Below, one piece after another: positions 23,709-34,760 of a DNA stretch of 64,000 bases; position 1 is the first letter of the stretch; each line of letters starts with the position of its first letter. The DNA lies in contig NC_039364.1 in assembly GCF_003573695.1 (NCBI RefSeq), positions 67,724,256 to 67,788,255 on the forward strand, read 5' to 3'. The stretch is from Papaver somniferum (lineage: Eukaryota > Streptophyta > Magnoliopsida > Ranunculales > Papaveraceae). The notes under the pieces were generated by a model. That model was not told the DNA's origin and did not search any database. It saw only the letters and a list, made by a program, of their open reading frames with translations. Both the position numbers and the translations under genes were made by a program.

Positions 23709-26219
23709 TCAATTGTCTTGTATGAATGTACGATAGAGTGACAGAATAGATTCTTTGCTTTTGCACCAACTTCTACGAAGAATGTTTCCTTTTATTTTAC
23801 CGTGTTTACTCTGTGATGCTCTAGTGGTGGTGGCGGCAATGGTTGAGATTGTGGATGCCCTACCAGAAAGTGGTTTAGCTTTCCTTGATCTATCATTCTC
23901 AGAATAATTCTCTTTTATATTTCTGCAATCATTTGTAGTATGTCCATGGAAATGATGATAAGAACAGAACTCATGACTTCTGTTGCTTGGAGGTGGTTCA
24001 GTTCCCATGTTCCATGGTGTCGGTATATTCTCCATAAAAATTATAGCTTCCCATATTTTCTCCATGCTTGCATTTAGAGGTGGCATCTTGATCTCCTCCC
24101 ACATTATCTTGTGGCTTCCCTGTCCTCTATGATAGTTTTGCCTCTGACCTCCATAAGTTTCTCGAGACTGATCAAGTATTTGAATCTTGTTATTTCCACC
24201 ACGATTGTAGAAATTTATTTCTCTTTCATACTCCTCTTGATCTCGGCTTCACATAGCCACCAGTTTCTGTTGATTGTTGCCCGTCACATTTTCTTGTTGT
24301 CCTTGCGAAGTGCTCGCCATTGTGTTTATTAGTTTGGGTAATAAGCTTGCATTCGCTGCTTGTGAACTGGTATTCGAAACTGGGTATGATTCCATCTCAT
24401 TTTGCCTTTCCTCTAGAGCAATATACTCTTCCTGAAGTTCTCGCAGTTCGGTCATTGTGATTGTGTTCTTGATTCTGAAAATTTGGATATATAATAGATT
24501 GGTTGCGAACATAGCATTGATAAATTATAAGATAAGATATCTCTCATCCACACGGCCAGCCATTTCACTACACATAGTTCTCCACCTTTTAGTTAGGTGC
24601 TTCAAACTTTCGCCAATCCTTTGCTTTAATCCAAACACATCTTCAATACCAGGTCGCGAAGAATTGTTACTTATATATTCCCCTAAGAATGTGGTCTGCA
24701 AATGATTGAAAGATGTTATTGTATTTTTTGGTAGACCTTCGAACCATTTTAACGCCTCTCCTGTTAGACTGGATGCAAAATACTTGCACAATACGTCATC
24801 ATGATTTTCCCACTGTAACATGCATCTCACATAGGCTTTGATATGTTGAATTGCACAAGTTGTTCCATCAAAGATGTTGGTTAACTCAGGAAAATTGCAT
24901 TTCGGGGGTATTCCTCCTAGTTGTACTTCTCTTGTAAATGGAGTTTTCGCAGCTTCTTCTATAGCTTCGTATAATTGTCTTCTGCCTACTTCCCCTATAT
25001 TATTTAGCATTCCTCTCATTTCTTCCAATTCTTTTAAGATTTTTTCATTTACGCCTAAATTTTGATCCATTGGTCTTTTTAATTTCGCCTCCCTTCTTCT
25101 GCGTTCATGTCTTTCTTCTCTCGCGAAATTTTGCATTTCTTCTTCATCATTCTCATCTCGTCTTCTCCTGCGATTCTCTTCCTCATCTCTATCTTGAATT
25201 CACATATAATGATGTCTCTCATTTTCCCCTCCATGATTTTGTTCATTTCTTATCAATTCCATTCGTTGTCTTTCATCCCTCCTCTGTACTCTATCATACT
25301 CTTCATTGAGATTACCGTTATTCCGGTTTTGTGTACGCCTTATTTCTCGATTGTCTTGATTATTCTGGCGAATCGCCTTCTGCAACTCTTGTTCTTCCAT
25401 TTCCGCTATCAATCTTTCACGTTCGCGAGTTAAACGTGCTTGTTCAGCATAGTGTCTTTCAATTTTTTCTTCAATCGTTTGTTGATTTCTTTGAGCTTCT
25501 CTCTCATGTAAAATTCTCATTACTTCCTCTCGATTACCTTCGCCATCTTGATTATTTCGTCCCTGACGTTGTCCATTCTCTTGATTTCTATCATTTTGCC
25601 TATCATCAGAAGTTTCATTTTTTGGAATGCAACGATCATCAGTCCTTTCTCTATCTTCGCGATGTTCTTCATTAGGATTTGGTATGTCTTCTCGAATATT
25701 ATTTCCAGCATTAACTGTGGGTGAGTTTCGCCTCATCTCTCTTCTAGTCGATCTTGAATATGATCTTGTAGTACTTCTCGATCTTCTACTCTGTAGTCTC
25801 ATATTTTCCATCCTCAATTCGTGATTTTGCCTTGTTAGATTTGCACGTTCTTCTGTCTCAGCTCTTCTTTCTTCATGTATTCTTCGTCTCAATGTTTCTA
25901 ACGCTCCAATTTCCTAATCTCCATGAATTATTCCTTCATATGCTTCTTGATTTTTCTCTACCTGTCTATGGTTCCTGGTTTGCTGCTCTTCTTCTACTTC
26001 CTCTGCTGAATTTGATCGCCAAGTGTGTACACTCACTCTATCATAATCTGTTGTTCCATTTTGTACCGGTGTTTGTTGAACTGGCGGTTGAACTTGATTT
26101 TCTCCATTATTTCTCCTTCTAGTAGATTCTCCCATTTCACTTCTCTCCCTTCCAGCAAGTCTTTTACTTCTTCTTCTAGCAATTGTCGGTTGTTCCGATA
26201 CATTTCTCTTTCTAGCCAT
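23709..26219 (-). pseudogene. E4 gag (broken)
   Basis: The start is the ATG at 26217-26219 (MARKRNVSEQPT). The N-terminal half is a very long Arg/Glu/Gln-rich charged region (25200-25892), probably helical. The retrotransposon gag domain lies at about 24525-25136 (LTGEALKWFEGLPKNTITSFNHL, then a KQRIGESLKHLTKRW segment). The knuckle CSYHHFHGHTTNDC (C-x2-H-x4-H-x4-C, an unusual CHHC form) is at about 23925-23970. Stops at 25914, 25200, 24249 and 23709 split it, but the same frame usually resumes afterwards, so the damage is mainly point nonsense. Confidence 0.85.
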
Positions 26220-26339
26220 TCTTTCAATACTAATAAATTGTAAGAGATTATGTAAGTTTTTTCACCAATTACTTTCAATTCTAATAAATCACAATATTAA
26301 TCTTCAACTTTTTCTAGAACAATCTTCAATCGTCAACCC

Positions 26340-26366
26340 CCTCCCTGTTTCTAGCGTCATTATGTA
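26340..26366 (-). other. Candidate E4 primer binding site region
   Basis: Just inside the 5' LTR the minus strand reads TGACGCTAGAAACAGGGAGG. Its position and GCGCTAG-like core suggest a diverged primer site, but the expected TGG start reads TGA. Weak call. Confidence 0.3.
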
Positions 26367-26368
26367 GT

Positions 26369-26833
26369 TGCAGGAAATCCTACACTACACCCCTCACAAG
26401 ATTTCATTAACATTCAACTCATTTTTGGATTAACAATCTTAATTTTATTGATGAATCCTTGAAAAATCTTACAAGAAAAGATAAAGGAATCAAGAATAAC
26501 CACTGCTCTAGATTTTCTCTCTCCTATTTACTTGCTTCTCACTCAAAAAAGATCCCTCTCCTTCCTTTACAACTGAACGGCTATATATAGGGAATTATAT
26601 AGTGGATGACAGCTAATCTGTCCTTTATTTTCGGATATGACTTGCGACATTATCGCAACCTTATAAATATCAATCTCGCAAAACTTCCTTATTTTCGCAG
26701 GACCGTCACACTTTTCTCATGATTTGGCTGATGTCGTTTATTATGTCGTTTCTGAAGTTGTTCTGCGACACTGTCGTGTTGTGTTGTTAATAATTTCGCT
26801 GAAACATTATTGCTGCGAGATTCTGATCCTACA
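26369..26833 (-). repeat. E4 5' LTR
   Basis: The repeat is 465 bases, collinear with 17781-18243 with about 10 differences counted by eye. A TATA-like CTATATATAG stands at about 26581-26590; the other LTR has CATTTATAGG there. Confidence 0.9.
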
Positions 26834-27419
26834 GCTTTAACGCAAAACACTGACTGTCGTGTATATAAGAGTATGAAAACTCACCTTAGTGTTGCTTTTT
26901 CAAAAAATCTTGACGCAAATGTTGTTTGATCGAATGTCATCTTATTAAATATTGGTGCTCTATGAAGTTGTTTCAAGTTAGTTCTCTCTTTTCTTTTCTT
27001 CTTTTGAACAACCGGTTGCTGCAAAGGTTCATTTCCTGCTTGTTCTTTCTTATTATTTCTTCTTTGCACTCTTTCTTCTCTTGTATCAATTTGGAATTTG
27101 CTCTTTTCTTTTTTTCTTTTTAATTTTTTTCTGAGTAGTCAGTTCCACCAGTATACATTGGATCTTGTTTCTTCATCCTATCTTCACGAGTCCTTACATC
27201 ATTCACCACTGAAGACACTTCTACGGACATATTCTTCCTCTTCTTGCTATTGATCTTTTGTTCAAGTGGCAACCCATGTTTTGAAGTGTTTCCTTCAACA
27301 TCCTGTAGTATTCAACATACCATGCATATTTCAGAGTGTAGAATATTTTTGTTACATGAGAATGATAAGCAAAACATCAAGTTTATGATCATAATTTTTT
27401 TTTACTTAAACAATACGAA

Positions 27420-28340
27420 TGATATATAGACATAGTTCAATGTGAAGTATAGTCCATTGCAGAAAATATACACACATTTTGTTCAGTGTAGAGACTATGC
27501 ACACATTAAACAATACCAATGATATAAAAACATAGTTCAGTGTGGAAAATAGTCAAGTGCAGAAAATATACACACATAGTTCAGTGTAGAGAGTATTCAA
27601 ACATAGTTCAGTGTAGAGAGTATTCACACATAATTCAGTGTATAAACTATTCACACATTTAAACTTTTGAAGAATTTTACATTTGGAAGCTTTTCGGCTC
27701 TCAAACTTGTATTACTATCTCCAGCTTTTGAAGTTTTTTCATTGAACAATCCTTCCTAAAAACAAAAATTTACATAAAATCTTAAATCAATCAACTATTG
27801 TTCACATAGTTCAGTGTATAAACTATTCACACATTCAAGCTTTTTTGAAGATGTTTACCTTTGGAAGCTTTTTGGCTGTGAAAGATGTATTACTATCTCC
27901 AGCTTTTAAAGTTTTGTCATCGAGCAATCCTTCCTGAAATATAAACAACAATTTACATATAAAATTTTAAATCAATCAACTGTTGTTCACATAGTTCAGT
28001 GTATAAACTATTCACACATTCAAGCTTTTTGAAGATGTTTACCTTTGGAAATTGTTTGGCTGTCAAAGATGTATTACTATCTCCAGCTTTGAGATTTATC
28101 TTCACCTGAAATTATGGGATATATGATCCCAGGGTTATTTAGTGTATAGACTATTCACAAATAATTCGGTGTATAAATTATTCACACATAATTCAGTGTA
28201 TAAACTATTCACACATTCACACATAATTTAGTGTATAAACTATTCACGCATTAACACATAATTCAGTGTATAAACTATTCACACATTCAAGCTTTGGAAG
28301 TTTTTTCAGCTCTCAAACTTGTATTCACACATTCACACAT
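27420..28340. repeat. AT-rich minisatellite (TTCAGTGTATAAACTATTCACACA unit)
   Basis: Units of about 20-27 bases with the core TCAGTGTA(T/G)A(A/G)A and ATTCACACAT recur irregularly at least ten times, mixed with the repeated small exons. Related short units occur at 43950-44070, in another intron of the same gene. Confidence 0.75.
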
Positions 28341-28442
28341 AATTCAGTATATATTTCAGATGTTTACCTTTGGAAGTTTTTCGGCTCTCAAACTTGTATT
28401 ACTATATCCAGCTTTTGAAGTTTTGTCATCGAACAATCCTTC
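27681..28442 (-). repeat. Four tandem copies of a 25-codon exon
   Basis: On the minus strand the exons are 28368-28442 (75 bases), 28043-28105 (63), 27859-27933 (75) and 27681-27755 (75). All are multiples of three and encode a version of EGLLDDKTLKAGDSNTS...KLPK. Acceptor AG and donor GT are visible at most. The first (28442) has AT in place of the acceptor AG. Each exon comes with its intron, so the unit of about 180-330 bases was duplicated as a block. Confidence 0.7.
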
Positions 28443-28636
28443 ATGAAATATAAACAAAAATTTACATAAAATCTTAAATCAATCAACTATTTTTTATATG
28501 CAGGTAAATTCCACAATCAACAGAAATGACCTTTTCAAATTGTTGAATAATTTCCTCTACCCTTTTGGTAACTTTTTCTGAATTCTATTTTACAACAACA
28601 TCCTGTCCTTTTGTACTCTCTATTTTTTCCCCTTCC

Positions 28637-28641
28637 TTTTA
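28637..28641. repeat. E2 target-site duplication, left copy
   Basis: TTTTA directly precedes the E2 5' LTR and is repeated at 42275-42279 directly after the 3' LTR. Confidence 0.9.
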
Positions 28642-29551
28642 TGTGAATACCAATATTCTGTGGAGCATGTGTCACGATTTTAGTGGCCGCACATATATTC
28701 AACTGTGTAGCCTTTGCTGAACTGAGAAGCCTAAGTAGCAAAGGATACCTCCGCAGATCTACTTTATCTCATCCCAAGAAAGAAGTCCTAAACGGTCAAG
28801 ATAAGAATGGTAAAAGCCTAGTCTACAAAGAGGCAGCTGGCGAGGGGACAGAGGTAGATGACGCATCTAATCAGCATTAAATGCTCAAATCTCTTATCTA
28901 CACGCATGAATCAAGGCACGTGGAGAGATAAGGCATGGCATAACCCGATTGGCTGAAGCTGGCGGTGAACGAAGGTACAACTTGTACTAAGGTTGGGTAG
29001 TTCCCGAAGGAACGTGGGCCAGCTGAGGTGGCGAAATACAATTGGAGAAGGTACGCGGTGGACGAAGGTACCATTGGTACGTAAGGTATATCAGCAGAGG
29101 ATGGACCCAGAGGCAGCAAAGATATACCTGGATCAAGAGGGGCTATAAATACCAAGCCTCACCAACAAACTAAGGGCATTCAATATCTAGGAGATAAGAT
29201 CTAGTCTTAAGCTTATACCTTTTTAATGTTTAGAACTTAAGTATTTACTTCCACTTGAGTTCTCTCTATTACTTTGGGAAGCATTTAAGATCTTTGTAAC
29301 CACCTCAAACTTAATACAAAACAATGACTCATTACCCCGTGGACGTAGACAAATGTCGAACCACATAATCTCTTGTGTCTCATGATAACTTAGAAGCTTT
29401 TACATTATATTTGTGTTCTTCGTTATTATTGCGATCTTAGATATCATTTATTACTTAACATCATCAGTTCAACAGAGGCATCAATACTGCTTAGTATCAG
29501 ATCCTCAGAGTTGTATACATTACGTAGACTACGGGAAAACGAGTAGTCACA
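28642..29551 (+). repeat. E2 5' LTR
   Basis: The repeat is 910 bases, TGTGAATACC...AGTAGTCACA. U3 contains repeated CGAAGGTAC-type motifs at about 28968-29085. A TATAAAT box lies at 29144-29150. Confidence 0.94.
29144..29150 (+). promoter_or_regulatory. TATA box in E2 5' LTR
   Basis: GGGGCTATAAATACC is the canonical plant TATA context and drives the genomic transcript. It is also present at 41872-41878 (3' LTR) and, inverted, at 11518-11525 (E1). Confidence 0.8.
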
Positions 29552-29554
29552 GTT

Positions 29555-29568
29555 TGGCGCCCACCGTG
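29555..29568 (+). other. E2 primer binding site
   Basis: TGGCGCCCACCGTG begins three bases after the LTR, as in E1. The tRNA species was not determined. Confidence 0.78.
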
Positions 29569-30148
29569 TTTTGCTCACGAACCTGAGTTTAGACACAGTT
29601 TTACATTTTACTTATACATCTTCTGAAACGAAGGGATCTGTGTTCCTACGATGAATCTCACTCTCTAGTGATTCGTTCATTCATTATTTGTGTATGTTTT
29701 TTGAGTTCATAGCCTCTAAAAACGTGCCTCGTTACAGATCCACAATTTTTTTTTCAAAAAATATACTCACAAAACGCCAAAATGTTTGTTTTATACTAAA
29801 ACAACCCTTCTTAAACATAGAATATTTTAGATCTGAGAACCTTTAACTGACAGAGGAATCTCAGTCGAATTTTAAAGAAAAAATATCTTCTAACGCATTT
29901 AATAGCCTTGTTTTTCGCAAGATCTGACACTCTTTTTCATTGGTTTTCAATGTTTTAAGGTTGTTTTTTCCAAGGGTGTCATAAGCATTTAATACCCGTC
30001 TGTCAAAAACGTTATCTCAGTCTTTTTTCTGAAAAAGTTGCTTAGCCGTCTCCCGTGTCAGAGCATTAATTGCTACTTTTAACGAAGATACCCAAGTAGC
30101 AGACTTTTTAGCCTTTTCTGTGACCGCAAGATAACAACAGCCGAAGGC
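29569..30148. other. E2 5' untranslated leader
   Basis: This is 580 bases with no convincing coding frame, collinear with 10525-11102 in E1. Confidence 0.5.
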
Positions 30149-31950
30149 ATGCAGAAACCAACTGATGTACCAACAATCTCATGACCAGCTATCACAAGAA
30201 GGAGATCCCAAAAGTTGTCTCAAGCAAACCAAAGGAATGAAGCGGAGGATGAACAAAGCGAAATAGCAAGAAGAACAATTGCTATCAAAACACATATTCT
30301 TGCTGAAGGGATGGGACAGACATCGGGAGCCCAACCAATCTACGACATGCCATTACCGGAGCACGCTACAACTACAAAGCCACCTGCGGCCAACACAAGG
30401 TTACCCAGAACCTTAGCTCCTACGGGAAGAGGGTTGGGAAACCTAACCCCAATTCAAATAGATCCAGACGCGCCAATTGTAGACGAAGGAGTGGAAAACT
30501 CTGAATATCTAGCCGATATCACTCCTCAGGGAGGTGGAGCCCACAAAGAAGACCAAATGGCGGCACAAATAGCAGTTGTGTTACTCCGTAACAAGGAAAA
30601 CGAAGATGCAATGCACGAGATGGCCCCGGAGAACCAGAACCTCAAAGGTATGCTAGACATACAAATCGAAGGTTCCCAAACTCACCCTCCGCAACAGAGG
30701 CGTGAAAACGGAGCTATCTCAGGAAGATGAAGGGTGGATCTCAACCCACCAAAGACAAATCAACCTAAGGGAGCAAGGAGAGCGCACCATGATCCAGACG
30801 AAACGGATTCAACATACAAACCCTCTCAGACCTACTACGAAGAATCTTTTCCAAAGATGCTCACAATGCGAACATGGTCATGGAGCAAATGGAGAAAATG
30901 CGGAAGGAGATCCAAAGCCTAAAAACTGGCCACGCAGGCGCAAGACTAGAAGAAGTTTTACAAGAGGCAACCACGTCCCCACTATCTTTTCACATTTTGA
31001 GGGAATTCATCCCTCCGAAATGCCCGGTACCTACGTTCCAAGCATACAACGGTACCTCAGATCCCGCAGCCCACCTATGGTATTACACTCGTGTCCTTGC
31101 CTATTGGGAAAAAAACGAGGTGGTACTTTGAAGGTACTTCCCATCAAGTGTAACGATATCAACACTAGCCTGGTATGACAACTTACCAGCGAACTCAATT
31201 GACTCTTTCGAGCAATTATCTACGGTGTTTTTGGAGGCATACATGTACAACAAATCAACAAAGGCAGGGTTAGATAGGGTATTTACTTTAGCTATCGGAC
31301 CTCGGGAAACACTGATGCAATACACAGACAGGTGGCAAAAGACATGCCAAGCAATTGGGAAAGTCAATCCAGAAATTAGCATAAACTGCTATGAGTACGG
31401 ACTTGATGGAACCTCAGCCATCTTCGTGGAGTTTCACAACAGATCCTTCGATTCCGAAGGCGAGCTCACGGTTGTCCAAGACCGTTACATCATACTCGAA
31501 GAAATCCAGAAGGACAACCCCAGGGCACAAGCAAAGAAAACAACAGCTCCACAACGAACTAACTCTCTGGAACCAATTCTGGAGGTACCTAAACGACAAA
31601 ACGAAGTCGGGGGCAGGACCAGCTCTCGAGACAAGCGATCCAAACACGGAGATGGAAAAATAGGCAAAAGAAGAGAAGAATTTATGGATAAAATCTACAC
31701 GAAGTTGAATACAACTTTCTCTCACATCCTAAGCAAGGAGGGAGCAAATTCAGGCTTTCCTTACCTTAATACTAGGGGAAAGCATCCAGAAAAGATGAAA
31801 GAAGCTAAGGAGTACTGTGCGTACCACCAATACTACGGACATACTACTGATACATGCTACCACCTGCGCAACGTGATCCAAAGATTCATCGACGAAGGCA
31901 AATTCATGGAGTACGTACAGCTACAACAAGCGGAGATTGAGGAGATCCCA
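30149..31950 (+). pseudogene. E2 gag (broken N-terminal half)
   Basis: The start is the ATG at 30149 (MQKPTDVP), with an in-frame TGA at 30182-30184. After it the frame is open at 30215-30730 (ending TGA at 30728) and then shifts near 30850. The gag domain spans about 30874-31350 (RYFP...WYDNLPANSIDSFEQL, TVFLEAYMYNKSTK), with one TGA at 31129-31131. From 31225 the frame is open into the protease. The knuckle CAYHQYYGHTTDTC (C-x2-H-x4-H-x4-C) at about 31818-31860 is intact, unlike in E1. It would package element RNA. Confidence 0.88.
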
Positions 31951-32757
31951 AAGAAAAGGGTAGAACTACCTCATGAGGGAAAATACATCAACATGATCAC
32001 CTTCTCCAGTGGAATCCAAGAAGAAATGCTCGAAGACATACTCGAGTTAGCTCGAAACAGAAAGAAGATTGAATCCCATGAAGTGTTCAAGCTAAGTGGA
32101 CCACCCACTAGCACTTGGGAGGAATGGATGGCCACGCCATTAACCTTTTCAACAAAGGACGTCAACCAGGAGGTTGAAATACACAACGATCCACTAGTGA
32201 TCACTCTTCCAATACACGGATGGAATGTTACGAAGGTCCTTGTGGATGGGTGCAGTTTGTTAAATGTGCTATTTTACGAACCTTACCTACGCATGGGTTT
32301 GACAGCAGAGCAAATGGATTCTTCCACTTGCACAATATATGGTTTTAACGGAGCAGTCTCTAGACCAAAGGGAGAAATAGTCTTGCAGGTACATGAAGGA
32401 CCCTTAGTAACCAATACACGCTTCTGTGTGGTAGAAGCACCTTCGCCCTACAATGTAATCATGGGCAGGCTATGGGTCCATAGATTGCGAGGAACAACTT
32501 CGACGTATCACCAATACCTACGGTTTCCTTCACCTATGGGTGAAATGGAAATCAAAGGTGACCAGCAAGACGCAAGGCTATGCAATCTAGCGGAAATCAG
32601 ACTCAATGAAGAAAGAACTGCTGTTCAACAGCTTGAAAGAAAGAGACGCAAGGCAAATATCAAGGAAGTGCAGGACGCAACCTCCTTAGTACCAAAATCC
32701 GTCTAAGCCCCGGAGAAAAGCACCTCCGCCACTCCAGGCGCAGATGTCTCCGCCAAA
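31951..32757 (+). pseudogene. E2 aspartic protease, active site altered
   Basis: It is fused in frame to gag (open 31225-32706). The active-site segment reads VLVDGCSLLNVLFY, whereas E1 has VLVDGGSSLNVLFY, so two neighbours of the catalytic Asp have changed. It continues with YGFNGAVSRPKGE and NVIMGRLWVHRLRG. A TAA at 32704-32706 stops it 18 codons before the conserved UGA at 32758. E1 lacks this TAA, so it is a secondary mutation. The basic tail KRKANIKEVQ precedes it. Confidence 0.85.
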
Positions 32758-32760
32758 TGA
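32758..32760 (+). promoter_or_regulatory. Putative leaky UGA between gag-protease and pol (E2)
   Basis: The sequence is GCCAAA UGA CAAUUACAG. The frames before and after are the same, and RT follows without its own ATG near the N terminus. CAAUUA after a stop matches the CAR-YYA readthrough context. E1 has the same six codons around the stop. Confidence 0.6.
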
Positions 32761-33792
32761 CAATTACAGAAAAGCACTCCTCAACGACCTCAGCAACAAA
32801 TCTCCTCACTAGTGGAACCAACAAAGAAAATCAACATCGGGACGGAGGCAGAACCAAAGATGCTCAATATCGGAACTCTACTTGAAGAGGAAAAGGAGGT
32901 GCAACTACAAAGGTTACTAAAAGAGTACGTAGACGTCTTTGCATGGTCAATGGAAGACATGCCAGGAATTGATCCGAATTTGGTCTCACACCACCTTCGG
33001 CTCAGACCGAAAATACCACCACTTAAGCAACGCATACGTAAGGTGGCGGACATCTACCACGAAGGGGTAGAAAAAGAGTTGCAAAAGTTACTTGCAGCTG
33101 GATTCATACGAGAAGTCAAATATCCCACGTGGATATCCAACATGGTCATTGTTCCTAAGAAGAACGGAGGCGTGCGCATTTGCATCGACTTTAGCAATCT
33201 CAACAAAGCGTGCCCCAAGGATAAGTACCCACTGCCAAATATTGATCAGCTGGTCAATGCAACTGAAGGCCACCAAAGGCTATCTTTCATGGATGGATAC
33301 TCAGGATATAACCAAATAGCCCTTGTGGAAGAATATCAGGAGCATACTGCATTCTTTACCCCACGAGGCTTGTATTGCTATACAAGGATGCCTTTTGGAC
33401 TAAAGAACGCGGGGGAAACATACCAACGATTAATAGACAAAATCTTCAAGCCATGGATAGGCAAAATACTGGAGGTCTACGTGGACGACATGCTCGTCAA
33501 GAGCAAAGAAGCAAAAAACCATCTCTCAGACCTAAGGGAGATATTTGAAGCCATGAGGAACTTCCACATGAAGGTGAACCCGGACAAATGCACATTCGGA
33601 GTTACCTCAGGAAAATTCTTGGGTTACTTGGTCACCAAACGAGGAATCGAAGTAGACCCTGAAAGGGTCAGAGCAATAATGGAGATGCCATCTCCACAAA
33701 CTCTAAAAGGAGTACAAAAGCTAAATGGAATTTTAGCTTCCATGGGAAGATTCATATCAAGGTCGTCAGATAAATGCAAAAAAAAAATTTGA
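32761..33792 (+). pseudogene. E2 reverse transcriptase
   Basis: The frame is open from the UGA through 33792. Motifs in order: LKQRIRKVADIYHEGVEKELQKLL, GFIREVKYPTWISNMVIVPKK, ICIDFSNLNKACPKD, MDGYSGYNQI, FFTPRGLYCYTRMPFGLKNAGETYQRL, catalytic YVDDMLVKSKEAK and LGYLVTKRGIE. It ends at a stop caused by a shift at a run of A's at 33778-33787 (CKKKI-stop); the thumb and connection continue in another frame. It is complete for the polymerase core. The family's usual order with RNase H following is kept. Confidence 0.92.
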
Positions 33793-34340
33793 CACACTAA
33801 GGAAAGGAAGCAGGTTTACATGGACCGAAGAGTGCGAACAAGATTTTCACAAGATCAAAGAGTACTTAGTATCAGTACCCATCCTGCAGAAACCGGATCC
33901 AGGTGAAATACTCACCCTATACCTAGCAGCAACAAGCTATGCTGTGAGCGCAGTATTGGTACGAGACCAATGGCAAGGAGAAAAGCCCGTATACTACATC
34001 AGCAAGACACTCAGTTCAGCGGAGCGTAACTACACCAAGGTGGAACAACTCATATATGCCTTAGTAGTGGCAACACAAAAGCTAAGGATATATTTCGATG
34101 CACACGCCATCCGAGTTTTCACAAAGGCTCAAATAAGTCAAATCCTCGACGGCACGGAGAAGATTGGAAGAGTGGCAAAATTGAATGCCATGATCAAACA
34201 GTTTCACATAATCTTCGAAACCAGGAAAGCGGAGAAATCACAACTCTTAGCAGACTTCTTGGCGGACCTACCTCTGAATGACGAAGCAGAGATAGACGAC
34301 ATCCCAGGAATGGAGGAAGAAAAGTCGGAACCAGAAGCTC
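33793..34340 (+). pseudogene. E2 gypsy RNase H
   Basis: After the A-run shift the frame is open from 33944 to 35296. It contains SAVLVRDQ, KPVYYISKTLSSAERNYTKVE, LRIYFDAHAIRVFTKAQ and a tail ADFLADLPLN, which is the RNase H fused to RT in gypsy elements. It would degrade template RNA. An acidic linker (EAEIDDIPGMEEEKSE) joins it to the second RNase H. Confidence 0.88.
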
Positions 34341-34760
34341 TCTTGGAACCACAAAACTTACGAAGGTGGAAGATATTCGTAGATGGCTCCTCTAACGGAG
34401 AAGGTGCAGGTATAGGGATCGTAATAACAACCCCTACCGGAGACCGACTCATCTATGCATTCAGGTTAGAATTCGAACAATACACTAACAACATCACGAA
34501 ATATGAGGCAGTTATACACGGCCTACGCCTAGCACAGGAGCTGGGCTTATCAGATGTTCGTTTGACTAGGGACTCGCAATTGGTCATTAGGCAAATAGAG
34601 CTTAAATACCAAACTCTTGATCCAATACTATCCTCGTACCTAAAGCTAGCAGATGAGCATGCGTCAAAGATCAACAAGGTCACATTCAGACATGTCTGCC
34701 GAAAACACAACAGACACGCAGATGCCTTAGCATTTATATCATCAATGCTGAGGGACAGAA
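34341..34760 (+). pseudogene. E2 second, archaeal-type RNase H
   Basis: It lies in the same open frame. FVDGSSNGEGAGIGIV supplies the first Asp, KYEAVIHGLRLAQ the Glu, RDSQLVIRQ the second Asp and HADALA the final Asp, so all four catalytic positions are visible. Tat-group elements are known for this extra domain placed between RNase H and integrase. In E2 the position before the second Asp reads RDS where E1 has SDS, a conservative context. Confidence 0.9.

Larger units (their letters stand above)
17781..26833 (-). mobile_element. E4: Tat-type gag-protease-aORF element lacking RT and integrase
   Basis: The element is 9.05 kb with LTRs at 17781-18243 and 26369-26833. The minus strand carries gag (26219-23709) and a protease (about 23480-23177), and the plus strand carries an aORF gene at 18607-21413. 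Between protease and aORF, where pol should lie, there is only 1.7 kb without RT, RNase H or integrase motifs. The LTRs differ at roughly 10 of 465 positions by eye, so it is fairly young. The flanks (TTAGT left, GCTTT right) do not form a clean target duplication. It would depend on enzymes from a relative. Confidence 0.85.
26834..28636 (-). pseudogene. DUF1985-like gene, downstream fragment
   Basis: This is the left half of the gene split by E2, with its far end cut by E4. On the minus strand it has a lysine-rich exon (about 26881-27240; VNDVRTREDRMKKQDPMYTGG, later KKKRKERTNLKQL) and four tandem small exons (27681-28442). Introns are AT-rich and carry a minisatellite. I cannot tell whether a Ulp1-type protease followed. 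Stops and lost splice sites indicate decay. The link to the right half rests on strand, target duplication and shared intron repeats. Confidence 0.5.

Noticed and set aside
25331..26122. T-rich plus-strand frames with many Leu/Phe residues, looking like membrane proteins
   Set aside because: They are the reverse complement of the Arg/Glu-rich gag of E4 and have no homolog-like pattern.
27420..28340. CRISPR-like regular repeat array
   Set aside because: Repeat lengths and spacing are irregular, the spacers are themselves repeated exons, and the context is a plant nuclear intron.
28500..28560. VDCGIYLH, resembling the Cys motif of Ulp1 proteases
   Set aside because: The needed His and Asp segments are not visible, the frame is short, and it overlaps a likely splice donor; too weak to call a protease.
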